Shown: positions 8,715 to 17,542 of the stretch, piece after piece
Numbering within the stretch: the first letter of the stretch is position 1
Layout of the letters: each line of letters begins with the position of its first letter
Assembly (NCBI GenBank): GCA_963832725.1
Contig: CAWHVG010000006.1
Span: 372,001-436,000 of the forward strand
From: JAEZBP01 sp963832725
GTDB taxonomy: Bacteria > Myxococcota_A > Polyangia > Polyangiales > Sandaracinaceae
Direction of reading: 5' to 3'
Length of the DNA: 64,000 nt
The notes under the pieces: model-generated
What the model was told of the DNA's origin: nothing
Seen by the model: only the letters and a program-made list of their open reading frames with translations
Database searches by the model: none
Program-made: the position numbers and the translations under genes

Positions 8715-9560
8715 CCCGCCCGCCGGCGTGCCGGCCGGAATGCTGAGAGTGGAGTGGAGCCCGCCGGTGCAGGTCGAGTCCGGCGTCGCGTCGACCCTGA
8801 CGCAGTCCAGCGCGCCGTCGTCATCGTATTGGTAGTAGGCAGTGTGCCCGCCCGCCGCTGATCGACGACGTCTCCCAGAGCTCGTTGTAGCCGAAGGTCA
8901 CCCCACCGTTCGGCCCTTCGCCCGGTGCTCGGGTGTCCAGGTCACCGAGGTCGGCAAGGGACCGTCGGCCAGCGCCTTGACCTTGATTCCGTCCTCGGTC
9001 GTCAGCGACTGCAGGACGTGTGTGGCCGCCAGCGTCAGTGCCGACGGTGTCGTCATAGCCGAACGTGACGACGTGGTCGTGGGTCGCGTCGATCGGGTGG
9101 GTGACGGTGTTCGGCCGACCGTCGGCCAGCCTGTCAGTCACGATCGACTGGCCCACCGTAGAGTCCGCAGCCGTGTGGAAGTCCACCTGCATGACGAGCC
9201 CATCGGCATCGAGCGTGGTCTCGACCTGACCGCTCGGCTCGTCGGTGATCGCCGGCGGGCGTGTACGACGTCATCCGGTGCGCCATATCGTAGCCCATCA
9301 GGTGCTGCTGGTCGTCGGGCGGCCGAACGCCCGTGAGATCCTCGTGCGTGTCCCAGGCGAACGTCTCGCATGAGCTCGAGCTCTCCCAGCCGGAGGCCGG
9401 TGCGCACTCGCTGTTCGTGCAGGTCTCCGCACCGTTGCAGGTGATGCCATCGTCGCAGTCAGCAGCCGTCGAGCACGAAATCGCGAGTGTCACGCCATTC
9501 GTCAGCCGCTGTTGGCCGTCATACGCCAGCCTCGTCCGCGCCGCGCGGGTCAACGGGCAG
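8715..9560 (-). pseudogene. Upstream part of the RHS gene, broken into several frames
   Basis: RHS-like sequence continues in alternating frames. Examples are YYQYDDDGALD near 8820, VTFGYNELWETSS near 8870-8900, a stretch near 8930-9040 in another phase, VTHPIDATHDHVVTFGYDD near 9060-9110, and a Cys-rich segment CDDGITCNGAETC with GQQRLTNGVTL near 9430-9540. At least four phase changes are needed, so either the gene has decayed or the sequence here is poor. Similarity stops near 9545-9560, next to a truncated LuxR gene on the other strand, and no start is visible. It belongs to the same gene as 7266-8714. Confidence 0.65.
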
Positions 9561-9579
9561 CACCCCGGGTCAGGTCGCC

Positions 9580-10123
9580 AGAGAGCGGGAGCTACGGGCC
9601 CTGCCGTTCCAGCCGATAGGTCTGGTTCTCGGTGCTGTCGATCGGGAGAGCCTGCAAAGGCTCCTTCCAGTCGAGGCACTGCCAGCGCACGGGCCGCCCA
9701 TCCTCGTCACGGTGTCGGCCACGTTGCCACTCGCGACCCAGTCGGCAGTCGAAGCGAGTTCGGGAGGCCGGTTCGGCTCGTACCGACAGGACGCGGAGTC
9801 GGTCGATGCGCTGAGCCGGGCCGTCGACTCGTTCATCGAGGAGGCGCTGGGATTCGAGGAGCACATGCTGGGCATCTTCGGCGCGCTCTTCGATGCTCTC
9901 GGATGGTGAGCTGACGAGCGCCGAGATGCGAGTGGGGGAGCTCGCCGTCGCCGAGTACAGCCGCCGGGAGATCGCGGAGGAGCTCGGCATTTCGGAGAAG
10001 ACCGTCGCCACGCACATGAACAGGGTCCTCGCCAAGTGCGGCGGCGTCGGGAAACGAGCGCGTTGGCTGCGTCAGCGCGTCTCCGCCAAGAGCCGTGCGC
10101 GGCGGCGACGTTCCCTCTTTTGA
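9580..10123 (+). pseudogene. LuxR-type regulator, 5'-truncated and frameshifted
   Basis: The first part, ending DALG near 9905, is an unrecognised N-terminal region (RELRALPFQPIGLVLGAVDRES). A +1 phase change near 9893-9906 leads into a clear LuxR-type helix-turn-helix (GELTSAEMRVGELA, then SRREIAEELGISEKTVATHM), which stops at 10123. No start is found: upstream the frame only mirrors the RHS gene. With the break at about 9560-9580, two truncated genes face each other. Positions 10124-10362 show no gene. Confidence 0.6.
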
Positions 10124-10362
10124 CCAGTACCTTGGATGGGTTCGCTCGCCGTAGAGTCGCGCGTCACCTCGGCATCGTCGAGGTCGGAGAGGCAGCGAGG
10201 CGGCGGAGATGAGGAGGGCGGCCCGACCGCCCCAGTCGCGTGGCGTCTGAGCGCGGGTGACATCGTCGTCGGCATCCCGCGCGAGGTCTCGAGGAAGCCA
10301 TCCGAGGTCGCAGCCGGTGCGAGGCTGTAGCTCGCGGTGTCGCTGCGGCTCGGCCCAACCCG

Positions 10363-12102
10363 CTATTCGTCTTTCGCGCGCGGGAGCTCCACGATCACCT
10401 CGGCGCCTCGGTCGCCGTGGCTCTCGGCGCGGATGCGGCCGCCGTGGCCGACGACGATGCGCGCCGAGATGTGCAAGCCGAGGCCGAGGCCGCCGTAGTT
10501 CTTGGCCGACACGCCACGCTCGAAGCGGCCGAAGAGGCGGGCATGCTCGTCGTCGGAGATGCCGATCCCCCGATCCCGCACGGCGAGGACGGCCTCGTCG
10601 TCCTGCGGACGGACGGAGATCTCGATCGGTTCTCCCGCGCCGAACTTCATGGCGTTGTCGAGGAGGTTGGAGACGACGACCTTCAGCTCGGCCGGGTCGC
10701 CGTCGACCATGACCGGGCCCTTCGCGTCGAGATGGGGCGTGCAGTTCGCTCGCCCGAGCGCGTCGCGGCCTTCGTCGATCACTTCCCGAACCACGGCCAC
10801 GAGGTCGACCGGCCGGACGATGCGCGGCGTCTCCGGACCGTTGCCTTTCGAGGCGGCGATGAGCAGGTCGCTGAGGCGCGTGAGCCGCTTCGTCTGGCGG
10901 GCGAGGACGTCCGCCGCCCGCCGCACCGACGCCGGAGCGCCGGAAGGCAGCTCCGTCGAGAGCACGCCGGCCGAGAAGGTCAACGAAGCAAGCGGCGTCC
11001 GCAGCTCGTGCGCCGCCAGCGAGAGGAACTCGTCCCGCGCCTGCACGGCGTCGCGAGCCCGCGCGTAGAGCTCGGTGTTGGACAGGAGGACGCCGACCAT
11101 CCCGGCGTACGACTCGGCGAAGCGCAGCTCGTCACGACCGTAGCTCCGCGTGGTGCTCCCGAAGGTGAGCACACCGGTGAGGGTGCCGCGGACGAAGAGC
11201 GGAACGGCCATCATGCTCCGCAGGCGCAAGTGCGCGCACGCCTCCACGAGAGCCTCGTCGAGGCCGTACGCGCGCAGGCTCTCGGGGTCGGTCATCGGCA
11301 GCAACAACGAGTGCTTTTCGCGGAGCGCATAGACGCCGAGCTCCGGACCACGGACGTCGGACCCGTAGCGATTCGTGAGCCGCCGCAGCTCGGTTTCCTC
11401 CTCCCGATCCTGGTGAGCCACGGCCACTCGCCACGCACGCTGCCCGTCGTAGCCGATCAGGCTGACCATCTCGCCGAGGATCGGGATCGGTCGCCGCACG
11501 GCGATTCGCTGCGCCTCGGCGACGTCGAACGTCCCCGCGAGCGCGTGGGAGACGCTGGCGACGAACGCGGCGCGCCGCTCCGCCTCCTCCGCGTCGCTGC
11601 GCGCGCGGGCCTCGACCAGGCTCGCCAGCGTCTGCGACATGCTCAGCGCGAGCTCCGACTCGTGCGTGGACCATTTCCGGCCACCTCCCACGTGCTCGTG
11701 GCAGAGGATGCCGGCCAGTCGCCCACCCGCGAACACGGGAGCGTCCATCAGCGCGCCGACGTCGTGGGAGGTGACGTACGAGGCGAGGCTCTTCAGTCGC
11801 GCGTCGGTCCGCGCATCGCTCACGGCCAGCACTTGGACGCGCCGAGCCTCGCGCAGGTAGTCGGCGCAATCGCGCTCGAGGAGCACGGTGCCGCGCTCGA
11901 AGAGGCGCTTGCTCCGGACGTAGCCGAGCTCGCAGACGATGCCCGGCGGGTCGTCTTGGAAGCTCCAGAAGCTGACGCGATCGACATCGAGCAGCTCGCT
12001 GTCGATCCGCAGCACTTCCTCCAGCGCCTCGTCCCAGCGCTGCCGTGGGAGAGCACCGAGCCGCAACAACGCGGGGACGGTCGCAGCCGGTAGTTGCGAC
12101 AT
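10363..12102 (-). CDS. GAF-domain sensor histidine kinase
   Basis: A 579-residue cytoplasmic sensor kinase with no membrane spans. Two GAF-like domains (about residues 30-165 and 190-350; the first contains VSFWSFQDDPP and LMDAPVFAGGRLAGILCHEH) precede a HisKA domain whose phosphoacceptor motif AAHELRTPLASL lies near residue 363. The ATPase domain has the N box NLLDNAMKFG, G1 VRDRGIGIS and G2 GGLGLGLHIS. All catalytic motifs are present. No response regulator is adjacent; the nearest candidate is the broken LuxR gene on the opposite strand. The signal is unknown; GAF domains often bind small ligands, haem or flavin. Confidence 0.9.
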   Translation of the reverse strand: MSQLPAATVPALLRLGALPRQRWDEALEEVLRIDSELLDVDRVSFWSFQDDPPGIVCELGYVRSKRLFERGTVLLERDCADYLREARRVQVLAVSDARTDARLKSLASYVTSHDVGALMDAPVFAGGRLAGILCHEHVGGGRKWSTHESELALSMSQTLASLVEARARSDAEEAERRAAFVASVSHALAGTFDVAEAQRIAVRRPIPILGEMVSLIGYDGQRAWRVAVAHQDREEETELRRLTNRYGSDVRGPELGVYALREKHSLLLPMTDPESLRAYGLDEALVEACAHLRLRSMMAVPLFVRGTLTGVLTFGSTTRSYGRDELRFAESYAGMVGVLLSNTELYARARDAVQARDEFLSLAAHELRTPLASLTFSAGVLSTELPSGAPASVRRAADVLARQTKRLTRLSDLLIAASKGNGPETPRIVRPVDLVAVVREVIDEGRDALGRANCTPHLDAKGPVMVDGDPAELKVVVSNLLDNAMKFGAGEPIEISVRPQDDEAVLAVRDRGIGISDDEHARLFGRFERGVSAKNYGGLGLGLHISARIVVGHGGRIRAESHGDRGAEVIVELPRAKDE

Positions 12103-12210
12103 CGATCAAGGTGATGAGCGCAGAGCCGGGAGCGACAAGCGCGCTCGGAGCACGTCCGCGGGTGCGGTGTCCGCGTGCGGTCGAAACAATCGGCGCTCTG
12201 GGCGCACCGT

Positions 12211-13576
12211 CTACCGCTTCGCGAGCGCGCGGTCCGGTGGCCCGAGAGTGGGCGGACTTGCTTCCCGAGGGCGCAACCGCCAGCTCACCGCCAGCGTCAG
12301 CGCGAGGAGGCCGAAGCCGAGCGCGATGGTGGTGACGCCCCACTGCAGGGCACCGCGCGGCGCGGCGAGCCAGCCGAGCTGCGTCGCGAGATGCGTCGCC
12401 GCGAGCGTGACGGGCGCGAGCGCGATCATCCGTCGGCTCTTCACCATCACCGCCGCACAAGCGAGCACCAACACCACATCGAGCGCGAGCTGGTGAGCCG
12501 GCCAGACGCCACCCGACCACTCGCGGGTCCAAATGGCGAGGTAGGCGGCGCTGATGGCGCCCACGACGAGCCGCGTCAGCGCGCGCGGCGGAGCGAGGCC
12601 GAAGACGGTGGGCGGGGGCTCCGGAGGCTCGGCGAAGACGGCGCCGCGGTAGGGCTCTTCGGGCACCGCCGGCGCGTCTCGCCGCTCGATCGGCGAGCGG
12701 CACGCGCGCAGCGTGAGGACGACGGCGACCATGAGCGCGCTGGGCGAGAGCAAGGCGGGCGTGACGAGCCCCACCACGATCAGCGTGGTCAGGGAGAGGG
12801 CCCAGACGTCGAGCTCGCGCCGGAGGAAACGCGTGGCGAGCAACGCGGCCACGACGACGAGCGCACCGAGCTGGACCCGCTGCGCGTGCGACCAGTAGAG
12901 GACGTGGCCGAACGCGAGCACGGCCCACATCACCCACGCGCCCCGGAGCGCGCGCCGCCCGCGGACATCGAAACCGACGGCGCTGTCCACGCGCAGCGAG
13001 CTCCACAGCCCCGCCGCGCCCACGCCGAAGGCCCAGAGCATCACCAGCGTCGTGCGCGCCGCCGGATCCACCTCGCGGAAGAGCTGCGGCAGCACTGCGA
13101 GCCCGATGGCGCCGACGCTCGGGACGACGATCGCCGAGCGGGAAGGACGCAGCTCGAGCGCCCACGCCAGCGCGAGCAGCTTCAGCACGAAGAGCAGAGC
13201 CCACGCGGCCGCCGCCACGCGACCGATGGAGCCGAGGTAGGCGCAGGTCTCGACGTGCAGCGTCAGATCGCATTGGTAGAGGACGGCCAAGCAGCCCGAG
13301 CATCGCCGCCGGTCGCCGCAGCTTCGCGCGGGTCAGGAGCGCGGCCCCGCCGATGAGCGCCAGCGAGTAGGCCTCGGCGATGGCGGCCACCGCGAGCTCT
13401 CCGCCGAGCGACGCGCGCTGGGCCGCTTCGCGCGAGAGCAACCAGAGCCCGGACAGGATGAGCGCGGCGCTGAAGAGATAGAGCGGGTTGTACTGGACGA
13501 ACCAGCGGTGGAGCAGGGGATGGGCGAATTGCGGAACGCCGGCCTGCGGCGCCGCCGGGCGGGGATCGAGCATCAT
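12211..13576 (-). CDS. Multi-span membrane protein of unknown function (one frameshift)
   Basis: Integral membrane protein of about 450 residues with roughly ten hydrophobic segments and no recognised family. The N-terminal part begins MMLDPRPAAPQ with two early spans. The ATG at 13576 sits behind a strong GAGGAGG ribosome site, which fixes the start. A +1 change near 13285-13290 (AMLGLL followed by AVLYQCDLTLH) joins it to the long C-terminal part. Total length is three times 455 plus one base, fitting a single inserted base. It lies about 110 bp downstream of the start of the histidine-kinase gene's upstream side and on the same strand, so the two may be cotranscribed. Confidence 0.65.
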
Positions 13577-13831
13577 GAACTTGCCTCCTCGCCACCCGCG
13601 CTTCGCAAGGCCGGTGCCACGCCGTTCGCGCGCAGCCGCATCCCGCCGGCGTGCCGCCCCGCTGCCAAATCGGCGCACGACGCTCCGACGAAGGCCGTCC
13701 TGTCAGCGCGAGAACGTAGCTCGAAGATCTCGGCCGCATGATCGCAGCCGCACCTCCGGATCATCGCGGCAGAGCTCACCCGCGCGATCGCAGCCCGACC
13801 GGTACAGCCGGCCGCGATCACGACGCGGGCG

Positions 13832-14752
13832 TCAGAGACGGTCGAGCGCGGCGTCGATCTCGACCCAGTCCCGCACCAGGCGCACGCGCGGATCCGCGAA
13901 GCGAGCGCGCTCGGCGCCTTCGCCACCGATCCAGAGCTGGATCTTCCGCGGGAGGAGCTCGCCGAGCCGAGCGAGCTCCGTCGTGGCCTCGGTCGCGTCG
14001 GCGGAGGCCGCGATCGAGATGCCGACCGCTTTCGCGCCGAGCCCCGTGGCCGCCTTCACAATCTGGTCGACCGGGGTGTTCACCCCAACCACGCGAACGT
14101 TCGCTCCCGCCGCGGCGAGGTAGACGGCGACCATCTCGATGCCCAGCCCGTGCATCTCGCCCGGCAAGGTCGCGAAGACGATGGTCGGCCCGCGCCGCGT
14201 CTCGGAGTAGCTCGCCCGCAAGACGCGGAGCTGCGTCGTCAGCACGTCGCTGAGCAGGTGCTCGTGGCGCACCTCGAGCTCGGCTTCCTCCCACAGCTCG
14301 CCCACGCGTCGCACCAGGTCGGAGGCCAGCTCGGTGACGAAGCGCCGCGCGCCGTACACCAGCGCCGCATCACGCAGCAGCGTCGTCATCCGGAGCACGT
14401 CGTCGGCGATCAGCGCGTCGACGATCTCGTCCACGCTCGACGCCCGCACCGGCTCCGGCGCCGACGTCTCGACGGCGTCCAGCGCGCGCTCGATGTCGTC
14501 GCGCGAGTGTCCGACCAGGGCGCCGGGGCGGTAGCCGTGCTTCAGCGCTCGCGCCAGGAGCTTGAGGGTGTGGACGGTGTCCTCGTCGTACACACGCGCG
14601 CCGCCGGCGTTGCGCGCCGGGCTCGGGAAGCCGTATCGGCGCTCCCACTGGCGCAGGGTCTCGATGCCGATCCCCGTGATCTCGGAGACGAGTCGGATCG
14701 AATAGCCCGGGGCGCTGGAGGGAGCGGGTGATGATGGCACGGAGCAGTACAT
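13832..14752 (-). CDS. CarH/LitR-like MerR-family B12-dependent photoreceptor regulator
   Basis: A 306-residue regulator. Residues 18-85 are a MerR-type helix-turn-helix (SIRLVSEITGIGIETLRQWERRYG). A four-helix segment and a Rossmann-type cobalamin-binding domain follow. The signature of light-sensing CarH proteins, Trp-x9-Glu-His, is present as W154...E164-H165. The B12-binding motif appears as E199-M-H201-G-L-G204, with His201 as the expected lower cobalt ligand. In characterised CarH, adenosylcobalamin drives tetramer formation and repression in the dark, and light breaks the Co-C bond. The gene is divergent from ribA and its start codon touches the TGTACA-type elements, which suggests autoregulation and control of ribA. 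Function is inferred from motifs. Confidence 0.85.
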   Translation of the reverse strand: MYCSVPSSPAPSSAPGYSIRLVSEITGIGIETLRQWERRYGFPSPARNAGGARVYDEDTVHTLKLLARALKHGYRPGALVGHSRDDIERALDAVETSAPEPVRASSVDEIVDALIADDVLRMTTLLRDAALVYGARRFVTELASDLVRRVGELWEEAELEVRHEHLLSDVLTTQLRVLRASYSETRRGPTIVFATLPGEMHGLGIEMVAVYLAAAGANVRVVGVNTPVDQIVKAATGLGAKAVGISIAASADATEATTELARLGELLPRKIQLWIGGEGAERARFADPRVRLVRDWVEIDAALDRL

Positions 14753-14762
14753 AGCCTGTACA
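14746..14762. promoter_or_regulatory. CarH-type operator elements, left pair
   Basis: AGTACA at 14746-14751 and TGTACA at 14757-14762 start exactly 11 bp apart. The left element overlaps the start codon of the carH-like gene. Spacing matches the 11-bp direct repeats (nTnTACA core) reported for Thermus CarH; binding here is inferred. Confidence 0.55.
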
Positions 14763-14769
14763 AACAGGG

Positions 14770-14798
14770 TTGACAAGAGCTTTACGTCCGGGCATAAC
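14770..14798 (+). promoter_or_regulatory. Predicted ribA promoter
   Basis: TTGACA at 14770-14775 is a perfect -35 hexamer. After exactly 17 bp comes CATAAC (14793-14798) as a plausible -10. The TGTACA repeats begin three bases downstream, where they would overlap the initially transcribed region and block RNA polymerase. Confidence 0.6.
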
Positions 14799-14800
14799 CC

Positions 14801-14828
14801 TGTACATGAGCGGTACGAATCCTGTACA
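14801..14828. promoter_or_regulatory. CarH-type operator elements, three 11-bp-phased repeats
   Basis: TGTACA at 14801-14806, GGTACG at 14812-14817 and TGTACA at 14823-14828 start at exact 11-bp intervals. They form three direct repeats between the ribA promoter and its ribosome site (AAGGAG, about 8 bp before the ATG at 14840). The arrangement fits a tetrameric CarH-type repressor. Confidence 0.65.
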
Positions 14829-14839
14829 AGGAGCAAGCC

Positions 14840-15514
14840 ATGGAAACCCCGACCAGCGACATCGAGAGCTTCCTCTCCCCGACGACGACCGCCGAGATCG
14901 CCGCCTCGGCGAACCTGCCCACGCGCTTCGGCGACTTCCGCATCGTGGTCTTCGTCGAGCCGCGGACCGGGCTCGAGCACGTCGCGGTGGTTCGCGGTCA
15001 CGTCTTCGGCGCCTCCGACGTGCCGGTGAGGGTGCACTCGGAGTGCCTCACGGGTGACGCGCTCGGCTCCCTGCGCTGCGACTGCCGCGATCAGCTCGTG
15101 AGCGCGCTCGAGCGCCTCGGCCGCGAGCAGAGAGGAGTGTTGGTGTACCTGCGCCAGGAGGGACGCGGCATCGGCCTCGCGAACAAGATCCGCGCCTACG
15201 CGCTCCAGGAAGAAGGCGTGGACACGATGGACGCGAACCTGGCGCTCGGGTTCGGAGCGGACGAGCGGGATTATGTGGTGGCGGCCGACATGCTGCGGAC
15301 GCTCGGGGTGCGCTCGGTGCGCCTTCTGACCAACAACCCGGACAAGATCGAGCAGCTCCGCCGCTACGGGGTGGACGTCGCCGAGCGGGTCGCGCACCAG
15401 GCGGAGGTCGGTGAGCACAACCGCGACTACCTCGAGTGCAAGGCGCAGCGCTTCGGCCACTTCCTCTCGGACATCATCGAACCGCAAGGCAGCGCTCCCT
15501 CCGGCGCGGCCTGA
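14840..15514 (+). CDS. ribA: GTP cyclohydrolase II
   Basis: A 224-residue stand-alone GTP cyclohydrolase II, the first committed enzyme of riboflavin synthesis (GTP to diaminohydroxy-ribosylaminopyrimidine phosphate, formate and pyrophosphate). The zinc-binding motif is C69-x10-C80-x-C82 (HSECLTGDALGSLRCDCRDQ). The catalytic stretch LRQEGRGIGLANKI and the following DTMDANLALGF are intact, as is the LLTNNPDKI motif near the C-terminus. The DHBP synthase domain found in RibBA fusions is absent. The ATG at 14840 follows AAGGAG. Placement behind the CarH-type operators suggests light- and B12-responsive flavin synthesis, an inference. Confidence 0.95.
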   Translation: METPTSDIESFLSPTTTAEIAASANLPTRFGDFRIVVFVEPRTGLEHVAVVRGHVFGASDVPVRVHSECLTGDALGSLRCDCRDQLVSALERLGREQRGVLVYLRQEGRGIGLANKIRAYALQEEGVDTMDANLALGFGADERDYVVAADMLRTLGVRSVRLLTNNPDKIEQLRRYGVDVAERVAHQAEVGEHNRDYLECKAQRFGHFLSDIIEPQGSAPSGAA

Positions 15515-15546
15515 GCTACGAACGGGTCTCGACAGGCTCGCGCCGC

Positions 15547-16440
15547 TCAGGGAACGACCAACCGCAGGGCATGCGCGGCGCGCTCGATCCGGACCGACGC
15601 CCCGAAGGGCAGCTCGATGCGATCCTCCTCGACGCCGTCGCCGAAGAGGACACCGCCGTCGTTCATCTCGGAGCAGAGCTCGAGGTGCTCTCCCTCTCGC
15701 AGCACGCCCTCCGTCAGGTCCGCACCCGTCCGAACGCTGGGCCAGGCTTCGCGAACGAAGTAGGCGAGCGCCGCATCGCTCGGAGATGGGAGAGCCCACG
15801 CCGCGTGCCGCTCGCGGTGGATCGAGCGCGCCCAGCCGGTGGCGCCGGTGCCGCTGCTGACGATGAGACCCGACGAGGACTGCCGCTCCTCTCGCTCCGT
15901 GACGCGCAGCACGTAGCGCGCGCTCTGGTGGCTCCGCTGACCGACGAAGACCTCGTTCAGCGCCCTCAGCGACTGGCCGTCGTGCGTGCGGGCCTCGACC
16001 ATGGTCCGCTCCTCAATCGACACTCGGTCCGCGGCCGTCGCGAGCAAGAGCTCGGAGAGGTGCGCCGCCGGGTGGCGCACGAGGACGCCTTCGTAGCGCT
16101 CGGGGTCGGGGTTCACGCCAATCACCCGCTGGTGCGTGAGGTACTTGGCGACGTTCGCCACCAACCCGTCCTGACCGACCGCGACCACCAAGTCGGCCGG
16201 CTCGAAGACGAAGCGGCTCAGCTCCGCGCAATCGATCCGGGCGCTCCGCCAGTCGGCCGGAATGGCCCGGCGGACGGCGGCGAGCGCTTCCTCCTGCCGC
16301 GCGTGCGCCGCCGAGAGCGGCTCCTCGCTCTGCCCGCGCGACTTCAGGAAGAAGCGCGCTTGCCCGAGCGTGCCGTGCGTCGCGACCAGCCGGCTGAGCT
16401 CGCTCGGCCGCGTCACCAAGAGCGCCCGCGGCGCGGCCAC
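15547..16440 (-). CDS. NAD kinase-family protein
   Basis: A 297-residue member of the ATP-NAD kinase family, which makes NADP from NAD. Conserved elements are the NE motif (N162-E163), the glycine-rich GTGATGW at 197-203 preceded by GLIVSS, and a GVN stretch at 108-110 following the first motif. The hallmark GGDG motif reads GQDG at 89-92, with Gly replaced by Gln, so the protein is divergent and may have altered donor use or reduced activity. Its ATG lies one base after the stop of the SPFH gene, so the two are cotranscribed. The NrtR-like NAD regulator immediately upstream supports a pyridine-nucleotide role. Confidence 0.8.
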   Translation of the reverse strand: MAAPRALLVTRPSELSRLVATHGTLGQARFFLKSRGQSEEPLSAAHARQEEALAAVRRAIPADWRSARIDCAELSRFVFEPADLVVAVGQDGLVANVAKYLTHQRVIGVNPDPERYEGVLVRHPAAHLSELLLATAADRVSIEERTMVEARTHDGQSLRALNEVFVGQRSHQSARYVLRVTEREERQSSSGLIVSSGTGATGWARSIHRERHAAWALPSPSDAALAYFVREAWPSVRTGADLTEGVLREGEHLELCSEMNDGGVLFGDGVEEDRIELPFGASVRIERAAHALRLVVP

Positions 16441-16441
16441 G

Positions 16442-17491
16442 TCACTCCGAAAGCCGGCGCGTGCCGGCCCGGACCGAATCGCTCAGCATCGGGCCGAGCA
16501 GCTCCGGCGAAATGTTGAGGTGCTCAATCGACTCGAGCTTGCCGGCCAGCTCCTTGGCCGCGAGCGCGTAGAGGACCTCGGTCGGGACCGCCTCGCTTAT
16601 TGCCATCCGCGCGCGCTCGGCCTCGATGCGCACCTTCTCGCAGACCTCGTCCGCCGCCGCCGCCGCCTCGGCCGAAAGGCGTGTCGCCTCCGCCTTCGAG
16701 TGGGCACGGATCCGGGCCTGCGCCGACTCCGACTCGACCGCGATGCGCTCGGCCTCGGCGCGCTCGGTCGCGCCCCGCCGCGCGTTCTGCCCGCGCTGCG
16801 CGATGAGGTTCTCTTCTTTCTTGGCGAGCTCGATCTGGTTCTGCAGCTCGTTCTCTTGGATCGCGCGCTCCTTCTCGACGGCCATCGCCCGCCGTGAGAA
16901 CGCCGCCTCGTCCGCCGACTGCTGGATGCGCTCGCGGGCCGGCGCCTCGAGGGCCCGCTCCACGTCCGGGCTCGGCTTCACCGAGCCAATCCGCACGCTG
17001 ACAATCTCGACCCCCATGTCCTGCAACCCCTCGTCGCCGCGCAGTCCCTCTTCGATGTGGTCGCGCAGGCGCTCGCAGCCGGTCTCGAGCAGGGCGCGAA
17101 TCGGCGAGCGCGCGATGATCCCCTGCGCGAGCTGGGCGGCGAGCTGCGAGAGCGAGAGGCCGAGGTTCTCCAGCGGCTCCTCCAGGTGGCGGCCACTCAC
17201 GAGGTCGACGCCGAAGTCGATCCGGTCTGCGATGACCGAGGGCTCCACCATCCGATAGGTCAGAACGCCCTGCGCCGTGACCTCCTGATAGTCGGCCGAG
17301 CGCCCGTGGAAGATCAGCGGCAGCTCGCGGTCGTTCATCGGGATCTCGGCCACGCTGGTCGAGAGCGGCAAAAACCAGAAGGTGAGGCCGCGCCCCGAGC
17401 GCACGAGCTCACCGTCCCGGTAATGGAGGACGAACGAGCTCGCCTCCGCCCGCAGGTGCCGGAGAAAGAGGAAACGACTGATCTTGGCCAT
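16442..17491 (-). CDS. SPFH/band-7 domain protein
   Basis: A 349-residue protein. The SPFH domain at about residues 15-190 includes AEIPMNDRELPLIFHG and the typical amphipathic end DMGVEIVSVRIGSVKPSPDVERAL. A long charged, Ala/Glu-rich coiled coil at 190-310 follows, of the type that oligomerises prohibitin/flotillin-like rings at membranes. There is no clear N-terminal membrane span (RFLFLRHLRAEASSFVLHY is only weakly hydrophobic). The ATG at 17491 follows GAAGGAGG. It is tightly linked to the NAD kinase gene and preceded by the NrtR-like gene. A role as a scaffold is the general expectation for the family; the partner is not known. Confidence 0.82.
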   Translation of the reverse strand: MAKISRFLFLRHLRAEASSFVLHYRDGELVRSGRGLTFWFLPLSTSVAEIPMNDRELPLIFHGRSADYQEVTAQGVLTYRMVEPSVIADRIDFGVDLVSGRHLEEPLENLGLSLSQLAAQLAQGIIARSPIRALLETGCERLRDHIEEGLRGDEGLQDMGVEIVSVRIGSVKPSPDVERALEAPARERIQQSADEAAFSRRAMAVEKERAIQENELQNQIELAKKEENLIAQRGQNARRGATERAEAERIAVESESAQARIRAHSKAEATRLSAEAAAAADEVCEKVRIEAERARMAISEAVPTEVLYALAAKELAGKLESIEHLNISPELLGPMLSDSVRAGTRRLSE

Positions 17492-17542
17492 GGCGACCTC
17501 CTTCGGCCCGGGTCGTTCACCAGAACGTCCGATGAACCCGGG

